Shown one piece after another: positions 37,669 through 48,139 of a DNA stretch of 64,000 nucleotides. Source of the stretch: Tetraselmis striata (taxonomy: Eukaryota; Chlorophyta; Chlorodendrophyceae; Chlorodendrales; Chlorodendraceae). The notes under the pieces were generated by a model, which searched no databases, was not told where the DNA came from, and saw only the letters and a program-made list of their open reading frames with translations. The translations under genes and the position numbers were made by a program. Location of the stretch: assembly GCA_006384855.1 (NCBI GenBank), contig VCJN01002775.1, positions 88,694 through 152,693 on the forward strand, in the 5' to 3' direction. Position 1 is the first letter of the stretch. Each line of letters opens with the position of its first letter.

Positions 37669-38256
37669 TCAGCCTTGAACACCATAGGGTGTAAGCAAGC
37701 CCTTGGCCCTAACAAGTGTCCTTAACGAGTGGTACTTGCGCCACATATTGAACGTTTCCAATACCCCCACAACAACGGCGGTTGGTGCCCCACACGTTCC
37801 GCCGCGAATCCATAGCCAATTGCATGGTGGGATAGCCATGGATGGGTTAGGAAACATGTCAGTAAAGAGGCTAGGGTAGTTAGGGGTAGAGTAGGCGGGC
37901 GATAATGGCGTGCGCATGTGCACAATATGTGGCGTGATATCACCGCCATTGCAGTGCGGCCCTGTGGCGCAGCTCTCAATGAAACTCGCGGTATCGCTTA
38001 GTGCGTTGCGAGGAAACGCTAGAAAATTGTATGTAAATGCCACTAAAATCTACGCGATGAGCAAGGCTACAATTTCCTTGGTGGAAGCACGGTCGGCCGA
38101 GGTCATATAGGCATTTCGAATCTTTAGAAGTAAAAGGTCGAAATCTGACGTCTTTGTCAGCGTGTGGTCACTCACAACATTTGCATGGAACTTCACGCCA
38201 ACACGGCGTTCCTGAAACGCGAAAAACGTGCTTTTTGTACGTCCTTGTAACACCAC
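37669..38256 (-). pseudogene. Unknown protein, one in-frame TAG
   Basis: Two open stretches (38256-38050 and 38043-37669) are in the same frame and separated only by a TAG at 38052-38050, so together they make a reading frame of about 195 codons. The first part holds RRVGVKFHANVV and TSADRASTKEIVALLI; the second holds AFTYNFLAFPRNALSD, a Pro/Thr-rich middle and WRKYHSLRTLVRAKGLL. No family recognised. It is divergent from the transposon gene that starts at 38.4 kb. Confidence 0.35.
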
Positions 38257-38359
38257 ACCACCGCCTATCGGTGGTGCCTGGCTACCACACGACCTCAGGG
38301 CTTACCCAAAACCCTATGGACCTCGTATGTGACATGCACGGGTTAATGCGCGCCACCAC

Positions 38360-41177
38360 ATGCGGGCGAAGTGGCATGTGGCGCGCTCGGGAGGCGGCGG
38401 TGTGGGTGGGTCGGTGCTGATGTGGGTAGACGTACGCCGCGGCATGGCGACGGCGGCACCATCGGCATACCTATCGCAGCCCACCATGCCCGACGACGAG
38501 CGAGACACACAACAGCCCGCCGCTGCTAGCGGCGGCAAAGCTGCACGCGCGGGGAAGTGGGGCAAGTCTGGTAGCCGTTGGCGAGTGGAGGAGGCGGAGC
38601 AACGCCAGACAGCGGCGGCGGAAGCTGCAGTTGCTGCTCAGCCGCAAAATGCCAACGAGCGAGCGGCGGCGGCGAGGACACAGCGGACAGTAGCGGAGAA
38701 CGTCTCGCTTCGCGGCAACGTTGACAGGCTCAGCAAACGTGTTGAGAAGCTAGACAAGAACGTCAAGTCGCTACAAGTCCAGCTTGAGGCGGCGCGGGTG
38801 CGCTCCCGGGCGAAGGATGCGGCGGTAAAGGAGATTCGTGAGGCCGCCGTAAAGGCGGAGGCTGCGCATGCGGAAAAGCTCGCAGAGGCCGTAACTCAAC
38901 GCAACTCTGCCAAGGCTGCCGTTCGGCGAGCCAAGAGGGCGTTTACCAGCGGCAGCGAGGCTTCGAATCGGGCTGGAGCGAAAGCTCGGGCCGCCATTAA
39001 GGAGCGGACGCTGCTGCGAGCTTTCGGCATGATGGCCACGTTCGGCATTACCCGAACACGAAGCGCATCAAGGCCCCACCCGTGCTGAACGGCTCGGAAT
39101 ACCGCGGCTTCAAACGCCGCGAGGTAGCGAAGCTTAAGGCCTACCTCGACCTCCACTACGAAGGTGGCGTAGAGGGTCATACCGTTGTGCAGCTCGTGGA
39201 TTGCTTTAACGAATATCCAGAAGTTCTCGAAGCCGTGGCCCAGCAACGCGGGTTGTACGGCACTATCGAGCAGCACGTCGTCACAGCCATTCGCGACCAC
39301 TGGTCGGTCGCGCGCGCGTCGTTCATACGAGTGACATGCAAGGTGACATGGCGACGCTACCATCACCTCATCCACGCCTCGAGCAAGCAGTGGGTGGAGG
39401 AGCGAGGCGAGCATGAAGTTGGTGAGCCATATGTTGGTGAGCCATACAGCACGCTTATGTGCGGGCTGCCGAGCAAGAACAATGTATGGGAGTGGGAGGA
39501 CCGAGTGGCAAAGCTGGCGGGACTCGAGATGTCTGAAGATGGCAAGAGGGCCATCATCGACGTGCTGCAGGCGCTTCGCACCCGACTATCACAGTTTCCG
39601 AAAGACCAGCTGCCGGAAGACAGAGTCATCATCATCCAGTTATGTGATAAGTTAAGTCCGTGTTATAGATTGATTGCTGTGTTACATGCATGGCTACAAA
39701 CATGACATTGATCTCGCATTATTTTTCATGTTTCGTTGCAGCCGATGGCAGCGCAGCCTTCCAAGCTTGGACACCAAGGAGCCGTTCTAACCATCTTGAA
39801 TCCCATGATGATGAGGGTGGACAAGAGCGGATACGTTATGGAGGGTTGGGCAGTGAACAATATTCATAATGCTGTAAAGATCATGCTCTACGGAAGGCAA
39901 GACAAGTATGATCAGTTCATCAACCAGATGGAGGCAACCAAGGACCAGCTCATGGAAATTGTCTACGGACCTGGGGTGAAGTTGCATGGAGAAGTCTACA
40001 CATTCAAGCCGCTGGTGCTCGGAGGAGACATACATGGCCGTCCATGAAGGTATCTTCGGGCACGCCGGCGCAGCGTCTACCTTCTTCTGGTTCATCTGTG
40101 ACATGCCTTCACAGTACATGCACTTCACCCCGTCAGACTATGAGCGGAACGGCGTGACCAAGCCCCTCGCCAAGTCTACAGAGATGCGGCCATGATGGCG
40201 CATGCTATGGGGAAGGAGTATATATGGGCTGGAGGAGCCATACCTCTGCCCTGGCTGTGGAGAGACCATCCAGCGCCACGGGGACTTCCCTCCTAGTGAC
40301 AGCAAGGAGGACATGCAGGACTACAAGTGGGCGCACTTCGGCCAGCGTCACAAATGCCCACCTGGCTTTATGTGTATCGAGCAAGAGGACATGATCGGGG
40401 ACACCATGCATGCAGGCATTCAGATATGTCCGCATGTGGTGTGGGACACCGTGCACAAGCGGTGCAAGGACAAGCAGACGGCGCAGGCGGCAATGGATGC
40501 GATGGAGCTCATCAGGTTACCTGGCAGAGAGGTGAGGGTGTAGAGCGAGAAGGGCAAGGCCGTCACCAAGGCAGATCTCCCTGCCCTAAGCGGGCCTGAG
40601 GTGACGAAGATGCTGGAGGGCCGACAGGTTGTGCTTGATGCCGTGATCCCTGCATCACATGCTAACATGGTCAAGATTCTGGCGGTGTGGGAGAGGTACG
40701 ACGGCATGATTGTCAGCGGCATGATGTAGTGCATACCATGGCGGCCTCACGGCTGACAGACTGGCAGCAGCCAACAAGCTGCGGACAGCTACGGAGATGT
40801 TCTTCGCAGCCTTCCTGGACATCGCGACAGTCAAGGACGTAACCCCGTACATGCATGAAGTTGCGTTGTACTTCCCCCGATGGATGGAACTGCATGGCAA
40901 CCTTGATGCGTTGAGCGCTCAGAGCATGGAGCACTGCAACAAGGAGATCAAGGAGGGCTTCCGCAAGGGCAGCAACCATAAGCCTCAACGCATGCTCAAG
41001 TGCGGCAAGGTGACGCTCTCCAGGACTGGCCAAGTCATGAAGTGCAGCACCTTGATGGCGCACCACCGTGACATGCACGGACCAACCCATCAAGCATATC
41101 CCCACATGCCCAAGGTAAAGGCAGATGCCGTGAAAGCAGAGATGGCGGAGAAAGCGGCGAAGCGAAGGAAGATATGA
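38360..41177 (+). pseudogene. DDE-like transposase of an unclassified family
   Basis: A multi-part transposase gene. 38360-39060: Ala/Lys/Glu-rich coiled coil (VDRLSKRVEKLDKNVKSLQ). A frame change near 39040 leads to 39643 (HYPNTKRIKAPPVLNG, YRGFKRREVAKLKAYL). A likely 98-bp intron spans 39644-39741. 39742-40040: KLGHQGAVLTILNPM, MEGWAVNNIHNAVKIM, FKPLVLGGD. A frameshift at about 40035 gives GIFGHAGAASTFFWFICDMP, and after an in-frame TGA (40193), YLCPGC and HKCPPGFMCIEQEDM with MHAGIQICPHVVWDTV. After another TAG (40541) the final open part is 40750-41177 (MFFAAFLDIATV, NLDALSAQSMEHCNKEIKEG). The GGD..GHAG..S..C, D..MH and NL..S.Q..E..N motifs recur in uncharacterised eukaryotic transposases. 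Broken as read. Confidence 0.55.
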
Positions 41178-41329
41178 ATGCATTAATTACATCTAGTGAC
41201 AGCGTCCCTTCCCCTTCTCGCCTTTACTGGATTTGCCATAGACAACCCTGTAACGTGAGCGGCGGGTGCTCGGCTCACCCTCGCCCTCAGCCCCCACTTT
41301 ATCGATGCTACCCGCCTCGCCTCCCGCCT

Positions 41330-42244
41330 TCATCGCTGCTTCGGGCTCCGCTGCATGTAGTACTTCTTCACATCTGGCCCGCAATTTGCCGCATCCCAGC
41401 TGTCACTGCTGTCGTAGCTTTCAAGACTGTGCCGATGTGGACTTCTGGGCGCTGAATAGTCACATTCGCTGGTGCTGTCCGAGGTACCCGCTGACTCTCG
41501 CTCCATGCGCTCCTGCCGCTCCTTAGCGCGCAACTTCCTAGCGCGCTCACGCAGCTCGCGCGCACGCTCTGAGTGCACAGTCCAGAACGCCTCCCGTTCC
41601 GGCTTGTCTGCCTCGCTCTCGCCCGGCGGCCCCTCGCACCAGAATATAGAGCCACCAATCTGTTTGGGAAGCGGTGGCGGGATGGGTGCGCTACAATCCC
41701 AGCCTAGCACAGATCGTAGAGCATCACTATCGTCCATCGGATCCACGAGGTGCATAAAATGCGCCTTGCACAGTAGCGCATGCAGCTCGCGCATTGCGTA
41801 TGCTTTGGGATCATCAAAGGTAGGGAGGAAGGGCCATGCCTTTGGATCACTTGGGTCCACTGAGTAGCCAGTGGGCAGTTGCAAGTCAGTGTCCTTCGCC
41901 GCCAGCACTCCGGTGTGGAAGTACACAGTCCCCTTCACCACCTTCAGCTTGCTGCCATGACCCCGGAATGGCTCCGCCTTCACTTCTAGGGACAGAGGGT
42001 ACAACGTGGACACGATGTCTTCCTGTCGGTCATCATGACCCCACGTGCGCTCCCTCTTCACGTGCAGCTCCGCGCGTGCCTCAACCAGTGCCTTCTTTGC
42101 ATGCCGTTTGTGATTGCGAGCCTTCAGCGGCCCGCCGTGCACGTCCTGGAAGACGGCAACCGACTCGACTCCCTCGCGACAGATGGTCATGTATCCGACC
42201 TTCTTGCTCCCGCCGCGGGCTGTCACGCGGACCTTGTGCCACAT
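41330..42244 (-). CDS. Unknown 304-aa protein, convergent with the DDE-like transposase
   Basis: An intact frame from ATG 42244 to the stop at 41330. The N-terminus is basic (KVRVTARGGSKKVGYMTICR), with a middle GYSVDPSDPKAWPFLPTFDD and MRELHALLCKAHFMHLVD. An Arg/Glu-rich helix (about residues 225-260, RARELRERARKLRAKERQER) suggests a coiled coil, followed by an acidic Ser-rich tail. No family recognised. It lies tail to tail with the transposase, 150 bp apart. Its 5' side faces the 32-bp palindrome array (42314-42673), shared with the chromodomain gene at 43090. It may be an accessory protein of the same transposon; being intact beside dead neighbours is notable. Confidence 0.55.
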   Translation of the reverse strand: MWHKVRVTARGGSKKVGYMTICREGVESVAVFQDVHGGPLKARNHKRHAKKALVEARAELHVKRERTWGHDDRQEDIVSTLYPLSLEVKAEPFRGHGSKLKVVKGTVYFHTGVLAAKDTDLQLPTGYSVDPSDPKAWPFLPTFDDPKAYAMRELHALLCKAHFMHLVDPMDDSDALRSVLGWDCSAPIPPPLPKQIGGSIFWCEGPPGESEADKPEREAFWTVHSERARELRERARKLRAKERQERMERESAGTSDSTSECDYSAPRSPHRHSLESYDSSDSWDAANCGPDVKKYYMQRSPKQR

Positions 42245-42313
42245 GTCCGATCGTGCCTCGCAGAACGAGACGAGTAAGGCTCCGCATCAAGAATCAATGA
42301 AAGATCGAATCAT

Positions 42314-42673
42314 GGTGCACCAGACAGGTCGTGAATCGCACCAAGAATCAATATTTAGGCGTGGAATTTACTGGTGCACCGATATTTACGTGGTAGATTT
42401 TACTGGTGCACCGATATTTAGGTGCCGGAATTTACTGGTGCACCGTTATTTTTTGGGCTGTAATATTCGGTGCACCGATATTTAGCTGGCGGAATTTACT
42501 GGTGCACCGATATTAAGGTACCGGTATTTAGTGGTGCACCGAAGTTTCGGTGCCAGAATTTACTGGTGCACCGATACTTCGATGCCGACATTTACTGATG
42601 TACCAACATTTAACCGCATATTTTACCGATGCACCAATATTTATCAGCGTAATTGAATCAACGACTGGTGCAC
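42314..42673 (+). repeat. Array 1 of GGTGCACC palindromes, 32-bp period
   Basis: The perfect 8-bp palindrome GGTGCACC, usually within CTGGTGCACCGATATTTA, starts at 42373, 42405, 42437, 42469, 42501, 42533 and 42565, exactly 32 bp apart. Variants follow at 42597 (GATGTACC) and 42628 (GATGCACC), and intact sites flank the array at 42314 and 42666. The bases between sites vary more than the core. It sits between two divergent start codons (42244 minus, 43090 plus). Confidence 0.92.
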
Positions 42674-43089
42674 CAAGAATCAACCGAGAATCAGCCACAG
42701 TGGGAGACATGTGTCATCGATGGCTTCGGTCGTGACGATGCGTGGTAACCACGATCTGACGGCCACCGTTGGACAATTGCGGGATCATTGCTCCCCAATT
42801 GCATCGACGCCTCGACGGCAATGAAATGACCATTGAGATTATCGGACGGTACAGATTTAAACTTCGGTGGATCAACACCTCACGATCCCATATGGTAGAC
42901 CGCAACGCGGTTGTTGGGCGCGGTCAGGGTGCTGGAAGGGTTTCCCCCGGTGAGATCGATCGGCTGGATCCAGGTGAGGGCGCGGCGATCCAATACTGTG
43001 TGCAGTACTCGTCAGCAATAGCGGCGCGTCAAGCAGCCGCGCGCCGGTAGCAGTTTTATTACCGTACGCCCGTGTCACGAGTTCAAACG

Positions 43090-44708
43090 ATGGCCAGGAA
43101 GCGCGGGCGCCCGCTGATTGCACTTCCTCCTGCGAAGGCTCCCACCTTGGAACCCGAAGGCGCCCCAGATGGACCCAAGCGCACTCCCATCAGCTTCGAG
43201 GATGCATACAACGGGCGCGAGGCGTACAAGGTCGAGAAGATCCTTGCGCAAGTAACGCGCAAGGATGTGGAGCACTACATCGTGCGATGGGAGGGACTAT
43301 GCGACAAGGCGGATACCACGGAGCCTGCTTCTCACCTGGAGGACGACGAGAGCCTGGCAAAGATCGACGAGTTCCTTGAGGCTAGGCGTGCCCTGGGCGT
43401 CGGGCGCCCCAGTGCCAAGCGCCCTAACACAGGGTCTGATCCGGGATCCTCAAGCATTCGCAGCCTCCCACAGGATGGCCTTACCAGTGACGAGGCGACC
43501 AACGCCCAGGAGGTGCTACTCGTCGGCGATGAAAATCCGGAGAATCCCGAACCCGCTCCTGGTGAGATCCCCCGCGCTCAACCCCTTTACGGCCCCGCCC
43601 CCTGCCCTTTCTGCCTTTGTAGCGAAAGTTGCTGATCCGCTCGCCATGTGCAGCGCCTGCTGCGGCGGGCAATCGTCGCGCGACAGTGCAGCCCCGCAAG
43701 TCCATCGTCTGGAACTAATTCAGCAGGAAGTTCCGCGGAGAGGACGGCTACCTCTACAGCACATGCAGTCTCTGCCGCACCACCATGGCGTTTAGCAACA
43801 CCACGAACCTGATCAACCACCTCATCCGCAAGCATTCCGACGACCTAGTCGACGATGCGATGGGCGGCAAGGTGCGCCGCTGACACCCTCCCCCGCGGCG
43901 CACCCTTATGGAAAAAATAGTTTTCGACTTTCTTGCAGATCCCTCGCCGCCGTTGTCCGTATGCCGACAGATCGCACTTAAGGCCATCTTCAAGAAGGAC
44001 GCGGGGGGTTTCAACAAGCCTGCCCCTGTCGCCGAGGCTGTCAAGCTCACCAAGCTTCCCGATGACGTGAAGCGCGACTACGACGCAGCTGCTGTGAAGT
44101 GGATCGTCAAGAGCTGCATGCCTCACAACATCACGGAGCGCGACCAGTATCTGCGGGAGTTCCTAAAGGTACAAGCCCATTCTCGCTTCCTATGCCTTTC
44201 CGTTGCCCAACCCCCTCCCATTTATTTACTAACGTTAATGCTATTTTCCCACACAGTTGCTTACACATGGACGATACTCCGGGCCCATGGCATCCACGGT
44301 AAACAACATGATCCTGGAGATGTCGGTAAAGTACCTCAAGCTCCCCCAGGTGCGCGCGTTATGATGTGCATAATAGTTTTGAGCATATTGTGCCAAATAT
44401 GTGGTGATATGCTTTGAGATTGTATGTATGCATGTTAAGTGACGATTCTCAAAAACTTTTCTTATTTGCAGGTCAATCCCATCAATGATGATGGCACAGA
44501 CTTTGATTTGTTGGCCTGGTGGAAGGCCGGGCAGACCATCTTTCCCCACCTGAGCAAGATGGCTCGCCAATTCCATGCCTTCCCCGCAACCTCTGCAGGT
44601 GTGGAACACCTCTTCTCTGCAGCAGGCAGAATGCACAACGACTTCAAGAAGTCTACCTCTGAGACGACACTTGAGCACGCGCTCATTGTGTACAAGAACC
44701 TTGACTAG
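43090..44708 (+). pseudogene. Chromodomain-BED-hAT dimerisation protein, catalytic core missing
   Basis: Exons as read: 43090-43561, 43654-43871, 43939-44168, 44257-44349 and 44472-44708. Exon 1 holds a chromodomain (AYKVEKILAQVTRKDVEHYI, VRWEGL, TEPASHLED, IDEFLE) whose usual TWEP Trp is replaced. Exon 2 is a BED zinc finger (CSLC and HLIRKH) with an in-frame TAA just before FSRKFRGEDG. Exon 3 has AAAVKWIVKSCMPHNIT, a pre-catalytic hAT segment. The last exon is the hAT C-terminal dimerisation domain (FDLLAWWKAGQTIFPHLSKM, AFPATSAGVEHLFSAAGRMH), ending TAG. The RNase-H-like catalytic region between exons 4 and 5 is absent. Exon 2 to 3 is off by one base. Probably a dead or internally deleted hAT; a domesticated regulator is less likely because of the stop. 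Confidence 0.72.
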
Positions 44709-44711
44709 AGG

Positions 44712-45280
44712 TCGTATCATAGTGTTGTCGTTGCGTGTAGGTAGTGGTGTCGGTATTGCATACCATCACTTGTAAGCACCGTCTGTTACGATCAATGCTC
44801 TCTGCATCGGGTGCATGACAGCTCGCAGCCAGGCAGCCATCCACAGCTACAACCATGAAGTCAGCCACTTGCACATGCATTGCACCAATTTTCACTTTGT
44901 ATATCCGCATAAGCATCTTCCGCTATACCTTCTCCCCAATGATCCCTAACAACATGGAGAGGGTTATACTCATCTGAATTGGAGCGGTGTCGATAATACT
45001 CAACATGGAGAGGGTTGTACTCATTGATGATTCCCGCGGACGAAGGGGGAGGGCAGGGGCCGCAATGTTTTTCCCATGCTTCTTAGTACTTATTAGCACA
45101 TCACGCATGCTGCGGTAATGTGGTGTGCGTCCTGTCCACCTGATGCATGGATCAAAGTGTAATAATAATATGATGATGTTAATTGAGGCTCATTTTCATC
45201 GCATGAACTTGACACAGTCTCCTTTCTTCCAGATTAACATCAAATTCGCGGAGTAAAATCGATTAATACTGCATATATCA
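44712..45280. other. 3' flank of the hAT gene, no gene seen
   Basis: AT-richer spacer. It contains a twice-repeated ACAACATGGAGAGGGTT word near 44950 and 45001. A lone GGTGCACC site follows at about 45285. Confidence 0.45.
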
Positions 45281-45312
45281 CCTCTGGTGCACCAATATTT
45301 TCGCATAGTTTA

Positions 45313-47560
45313 CTAAGCGGCGCTTCGCGCCGGGGATTTGTGGAGGTGCCCCTACCTCTTGGGTTGAGCGTGGTGCGGCCGTGCGGGATGCGGGCCGCTT
45401 TTAGCCGGCTTGCAGTGTGGATCTTGTAATACTGTTGTTTCCGGGTAATAATGCTTTTAGCGTTAGATTTGTCAGTAATTTATTTTTCCAAAGAGACGTA
45501 TTATTTTGTAAAACAGATTAAATCTGCAAGCCGCGTAAAAGCGGGCCGCTGACTACTGGTGTGCATTACAAAAAGGCCGGTACCCAACCCACCGCTAAAC
45601 GTTGTATTACCCAAAAAAAAAAAGCAGCAGTACAAGATCAGCAATACAGTACAAGCCGCCTACAGGCGGCCCGCATCCCGCACACGAGGCCGCGCAGGTC
45701 GGGCCGGTCGTCAGGTCTACGGGGCGGGCACGGCGCGAATCGCCACGCCCGCCGCCTGTACCGGCACCGGACGCCGGACGCCGTCGTTCGACCGTCGCCC
45801 GTCCGTCGACGGACGCCGGGCCCCGGGTCGGCGGACTGCCCCCGCACCGCGGCGACCCCTTTTTACACCATCATGTTATAGCATATCCTCGGACCACCGT
45901 GTATATAGTCGCTGTATAAATATAGAGGGCGAGTCTCGCTTGCTGATTCAGCAATAAAAACGCGCTGCGGTACCGCGTTATTTTGGCGTTTCAGACGAAT
46001 ATATGACGTGCCTGGGCTAGAATACACGCGCATCCATTCAGAATCTTATCGTCGTCGGAGGTGTGCCTAGAAATCAAACGAGCACAGATCGAACGTATGA
46101 CGGTTCATACGCGAAGACGCAGCACAGGAGGACGGAGGACGGACGGAGGACGGAGGACGGAGGACGGACGCCTAAAAATCCGTGATAAGACCGTATTGTA
46201 ACCGGTATCAATTCTCGCGTATTCCAGGCGATTTCGGACGCGGCTCTCCTTTTCCTCCGCTCAACCCAAGAGGTAGGGGAATCAGCGACTATTCCTTTAT
46301 ACCTACACGGTAGTCCAAGTATGATGCTGTAAAAAGGGGTCGCCGCGGTGCGGGGGCAGTCCGCCGACCCGGGGCCCGGCGTCCGTCGACTGAAAAAAAA
46401 ATTACTGACGAAAAAAAATAAATTACTGGCGAAAAAAAAATACTGACAAATCTAACGCTAATAAAAGCATTATTACCCGGAAACAACAGTAGTACAAGAT
46501 CAACAGTCCAAGCCGGCTAAAAGCGGCCCGCATCCCGCACCACGCTCAACCCAAGAGGTAGGGGCACCTCCACAAATCCCCGGCGCGAAGCGCCGCTTAG
46601 TTTCAAAAGAGACGTATTATTTTGTAAAACAGATTAAATCTGCAAGCCGCGTAAAAGCGGGCCGCTGACTACTGGTGTGCATTACAAAACGGCCGGTACC
46701 CAACCCACCGCTAAAAGTTGTATTACCCAAAAAAAAAAAAAAAAAAAAAGCACTGCAAGATCAGCAATATAGTACAAGCCGCCTACAGGCGGCCCGCATC
46801 CCGCACGAGGCCGCGCAGGTCGGGCCGGTCGTCAGGTCTACGGGGCGGGCACGGCGCGAATCGCCACGCCCGCCGCCTGTACCGGCACCGGACGCCGGAC
46901 GCCGTCGTTCGACCGTCGCCCGTCCGTCGACGGACGCCGGGCCCCGGGTCGGCGGACTGCCCCCGCACCGCGGCGACCCCTTTTTACAGCATCATACTTG
47001 GACTACCGTGTAGGTATAAAGGAATAGTCGCTGAATAGTCTCGCTTGTGCTGATTCAGCAATAAAAACGCGCTGCGGTACCGCGTTATTTTGGCGTTTCA
47101 GACGAATATATGACGTGCCTGGGCTAGAATACACGCGCATCCATTCAGAATCTTGCCGTCTTCGGACCAGTGCCTAGAAATCAAACGAGCGAACACTGAA
47201 CGTATGACGATTCATTCACGAAGACGCAGCACAGGAGGACGGAAGACGGACATTCGTGATTTTTGCAGTATGTTTCCGGTATAATTCACGATAGATCCGT
47301 CTTAGTCGCAGGATTTTTACGGACTGTGGTAGGAGTGCCTAGAAATCAAACGAGCACAGATCGAACGTATGACGGTTCATTCACGAAGACGCAGCACACG
47401 AGGACGGAGGACGGACGGAGGACGGAGGACGGAGGACGGACGACTAAAAATCCGTGATAAAACCGTATTGTAACCGGTATTGATTCTTTCGTATTCCAGG
47501 CGATTTCGGACGCGGCTCTCCTTTTCCTCCGCTCAACCCAAGAGGTAGGGGAACTGGTGC
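45313..47560. repeat. Nested inverted and direct repeats (foldback-like)
   Basis: 45313-45480 recurs inverted at 46436-46600 (shared words GGCGCTTCGCGCCGGGGAT and CCCTACCTCTTGGGTTGAGC). 45488-45980 recurs directly at 46605-47080, including GACTACTGGTGTGCATTACA and a CGGACTGCCCCCGCACCGCG block. Part of this block also appears inverted at 46327-46390. GAGGACGGAGGACGG minisatellite stretches lie at about 46128-46170 and 47400-47445. The pattern suggests insertion of related foldback or MITE units into each other; no transposase is inside. Confidence 0.75.
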
Positions 47561-47760
47561 ACCGATATTTAGACACCGAATTTTCTGGTGCACCGATATT
47601 TAGACACGGATTTTACCGGTGCACCGATATTTAGACACGGATTTTACTGGTGCACCGATATTTATGTGGTGGATTTTACTGGTGCACCGATATTTCGGTG
47701 GTAGATTTTACTGGTGCACCGATATCGAAGGGGTTGGATTTACCGGTGCATCAATGTTTA
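47556..47760 (+). repeat. Array 2 of GGTGCACC palindromes, 31-32-bp period
   Basis: GGTGCACC starts at 47556, 47587, 47618, 47649, 47681 and 47713, with a variant (GGTGCATC) at 47745; spacings are 31, 31, 31, 32, 32 and 32 bp. The flanking GATATTTA is in the same orientation as in array 1. Two weaker ATGCACCAATTCTTGAT copies follow at about 47802-47850. Confidence 0.92.
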
Positions 47761-47850
47761 GCAACCCAATTAAATCGATTAAAGATCGGATCAACTGGAT
47801 CATGCACCAATTCTTGATCTTTTTTTCCGTCATGCACCAATTCTTGATAT

Positions 47851-48132
47851 TTATCTCCTGAGGCTTGATGCGGATGGAGCCCTAGAGACGAGGAGGTCCG
47901 CTGGCACGCCGAGAAAGGTCGTTGTCGCGGGCTTCAAGCCTCCTTGCATGTGGTGGCTGTTCAAGCGGTCGTAAATCGCCTCGGTCACTGCCGAGACCAG
48001 CGCCTCCTCACCTACCACTGCATGTCCGCCTATTGTGGTGGACTTGCCACACTGCCGGCAGAATTCGGAGGCGGCGGGCTGGTTGGCCGAAATGGCCAGA
48101 ACGCACTGAGCGCAATTCTCGCGCCGCGCCAT
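47851..48132 (-). CDS. Small zinc-ribbon-like ORF, unknown
   Basis: A 93-codon frame with two CxxC pairs (CAQC and CRQC) and a possible helix (VSAVTEAIYDRLNSHH). It could be a fragment of a larger gene or a chance frame. It lies next to array 2. No family recognised. Confidence 0.3.
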   Translation of the reverse strand: MARRENCAQCVLAISANQPAASEFCRQCGKSTTIGGHAVVGEEALVSAVTEAIYDRLNSHHMQGGLKPATTTFLGVPADLLVSRAPSASSLRR

Positions 48133-48139
48133 GCCGTTG

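Noticed and set aside
4949..40543. Reassigned genetic code (TAG/TAA read as Gln, as in some ulvophyte algae)
   Set aside because: The LINE frame of 1217 codons and both P4H and TPR genes use CAG/CAA for Gln with no internal TAG/TAA, and P4H2, hAT and p23 end sensibly at TAG.
42314..42673. CRISPR-like array (regular 32-bp spacing)
   Set aside because: The repeat is an 8-bp palindrome with related, not unique, sequence between copies, and the DNA is clearly eukaryotic.
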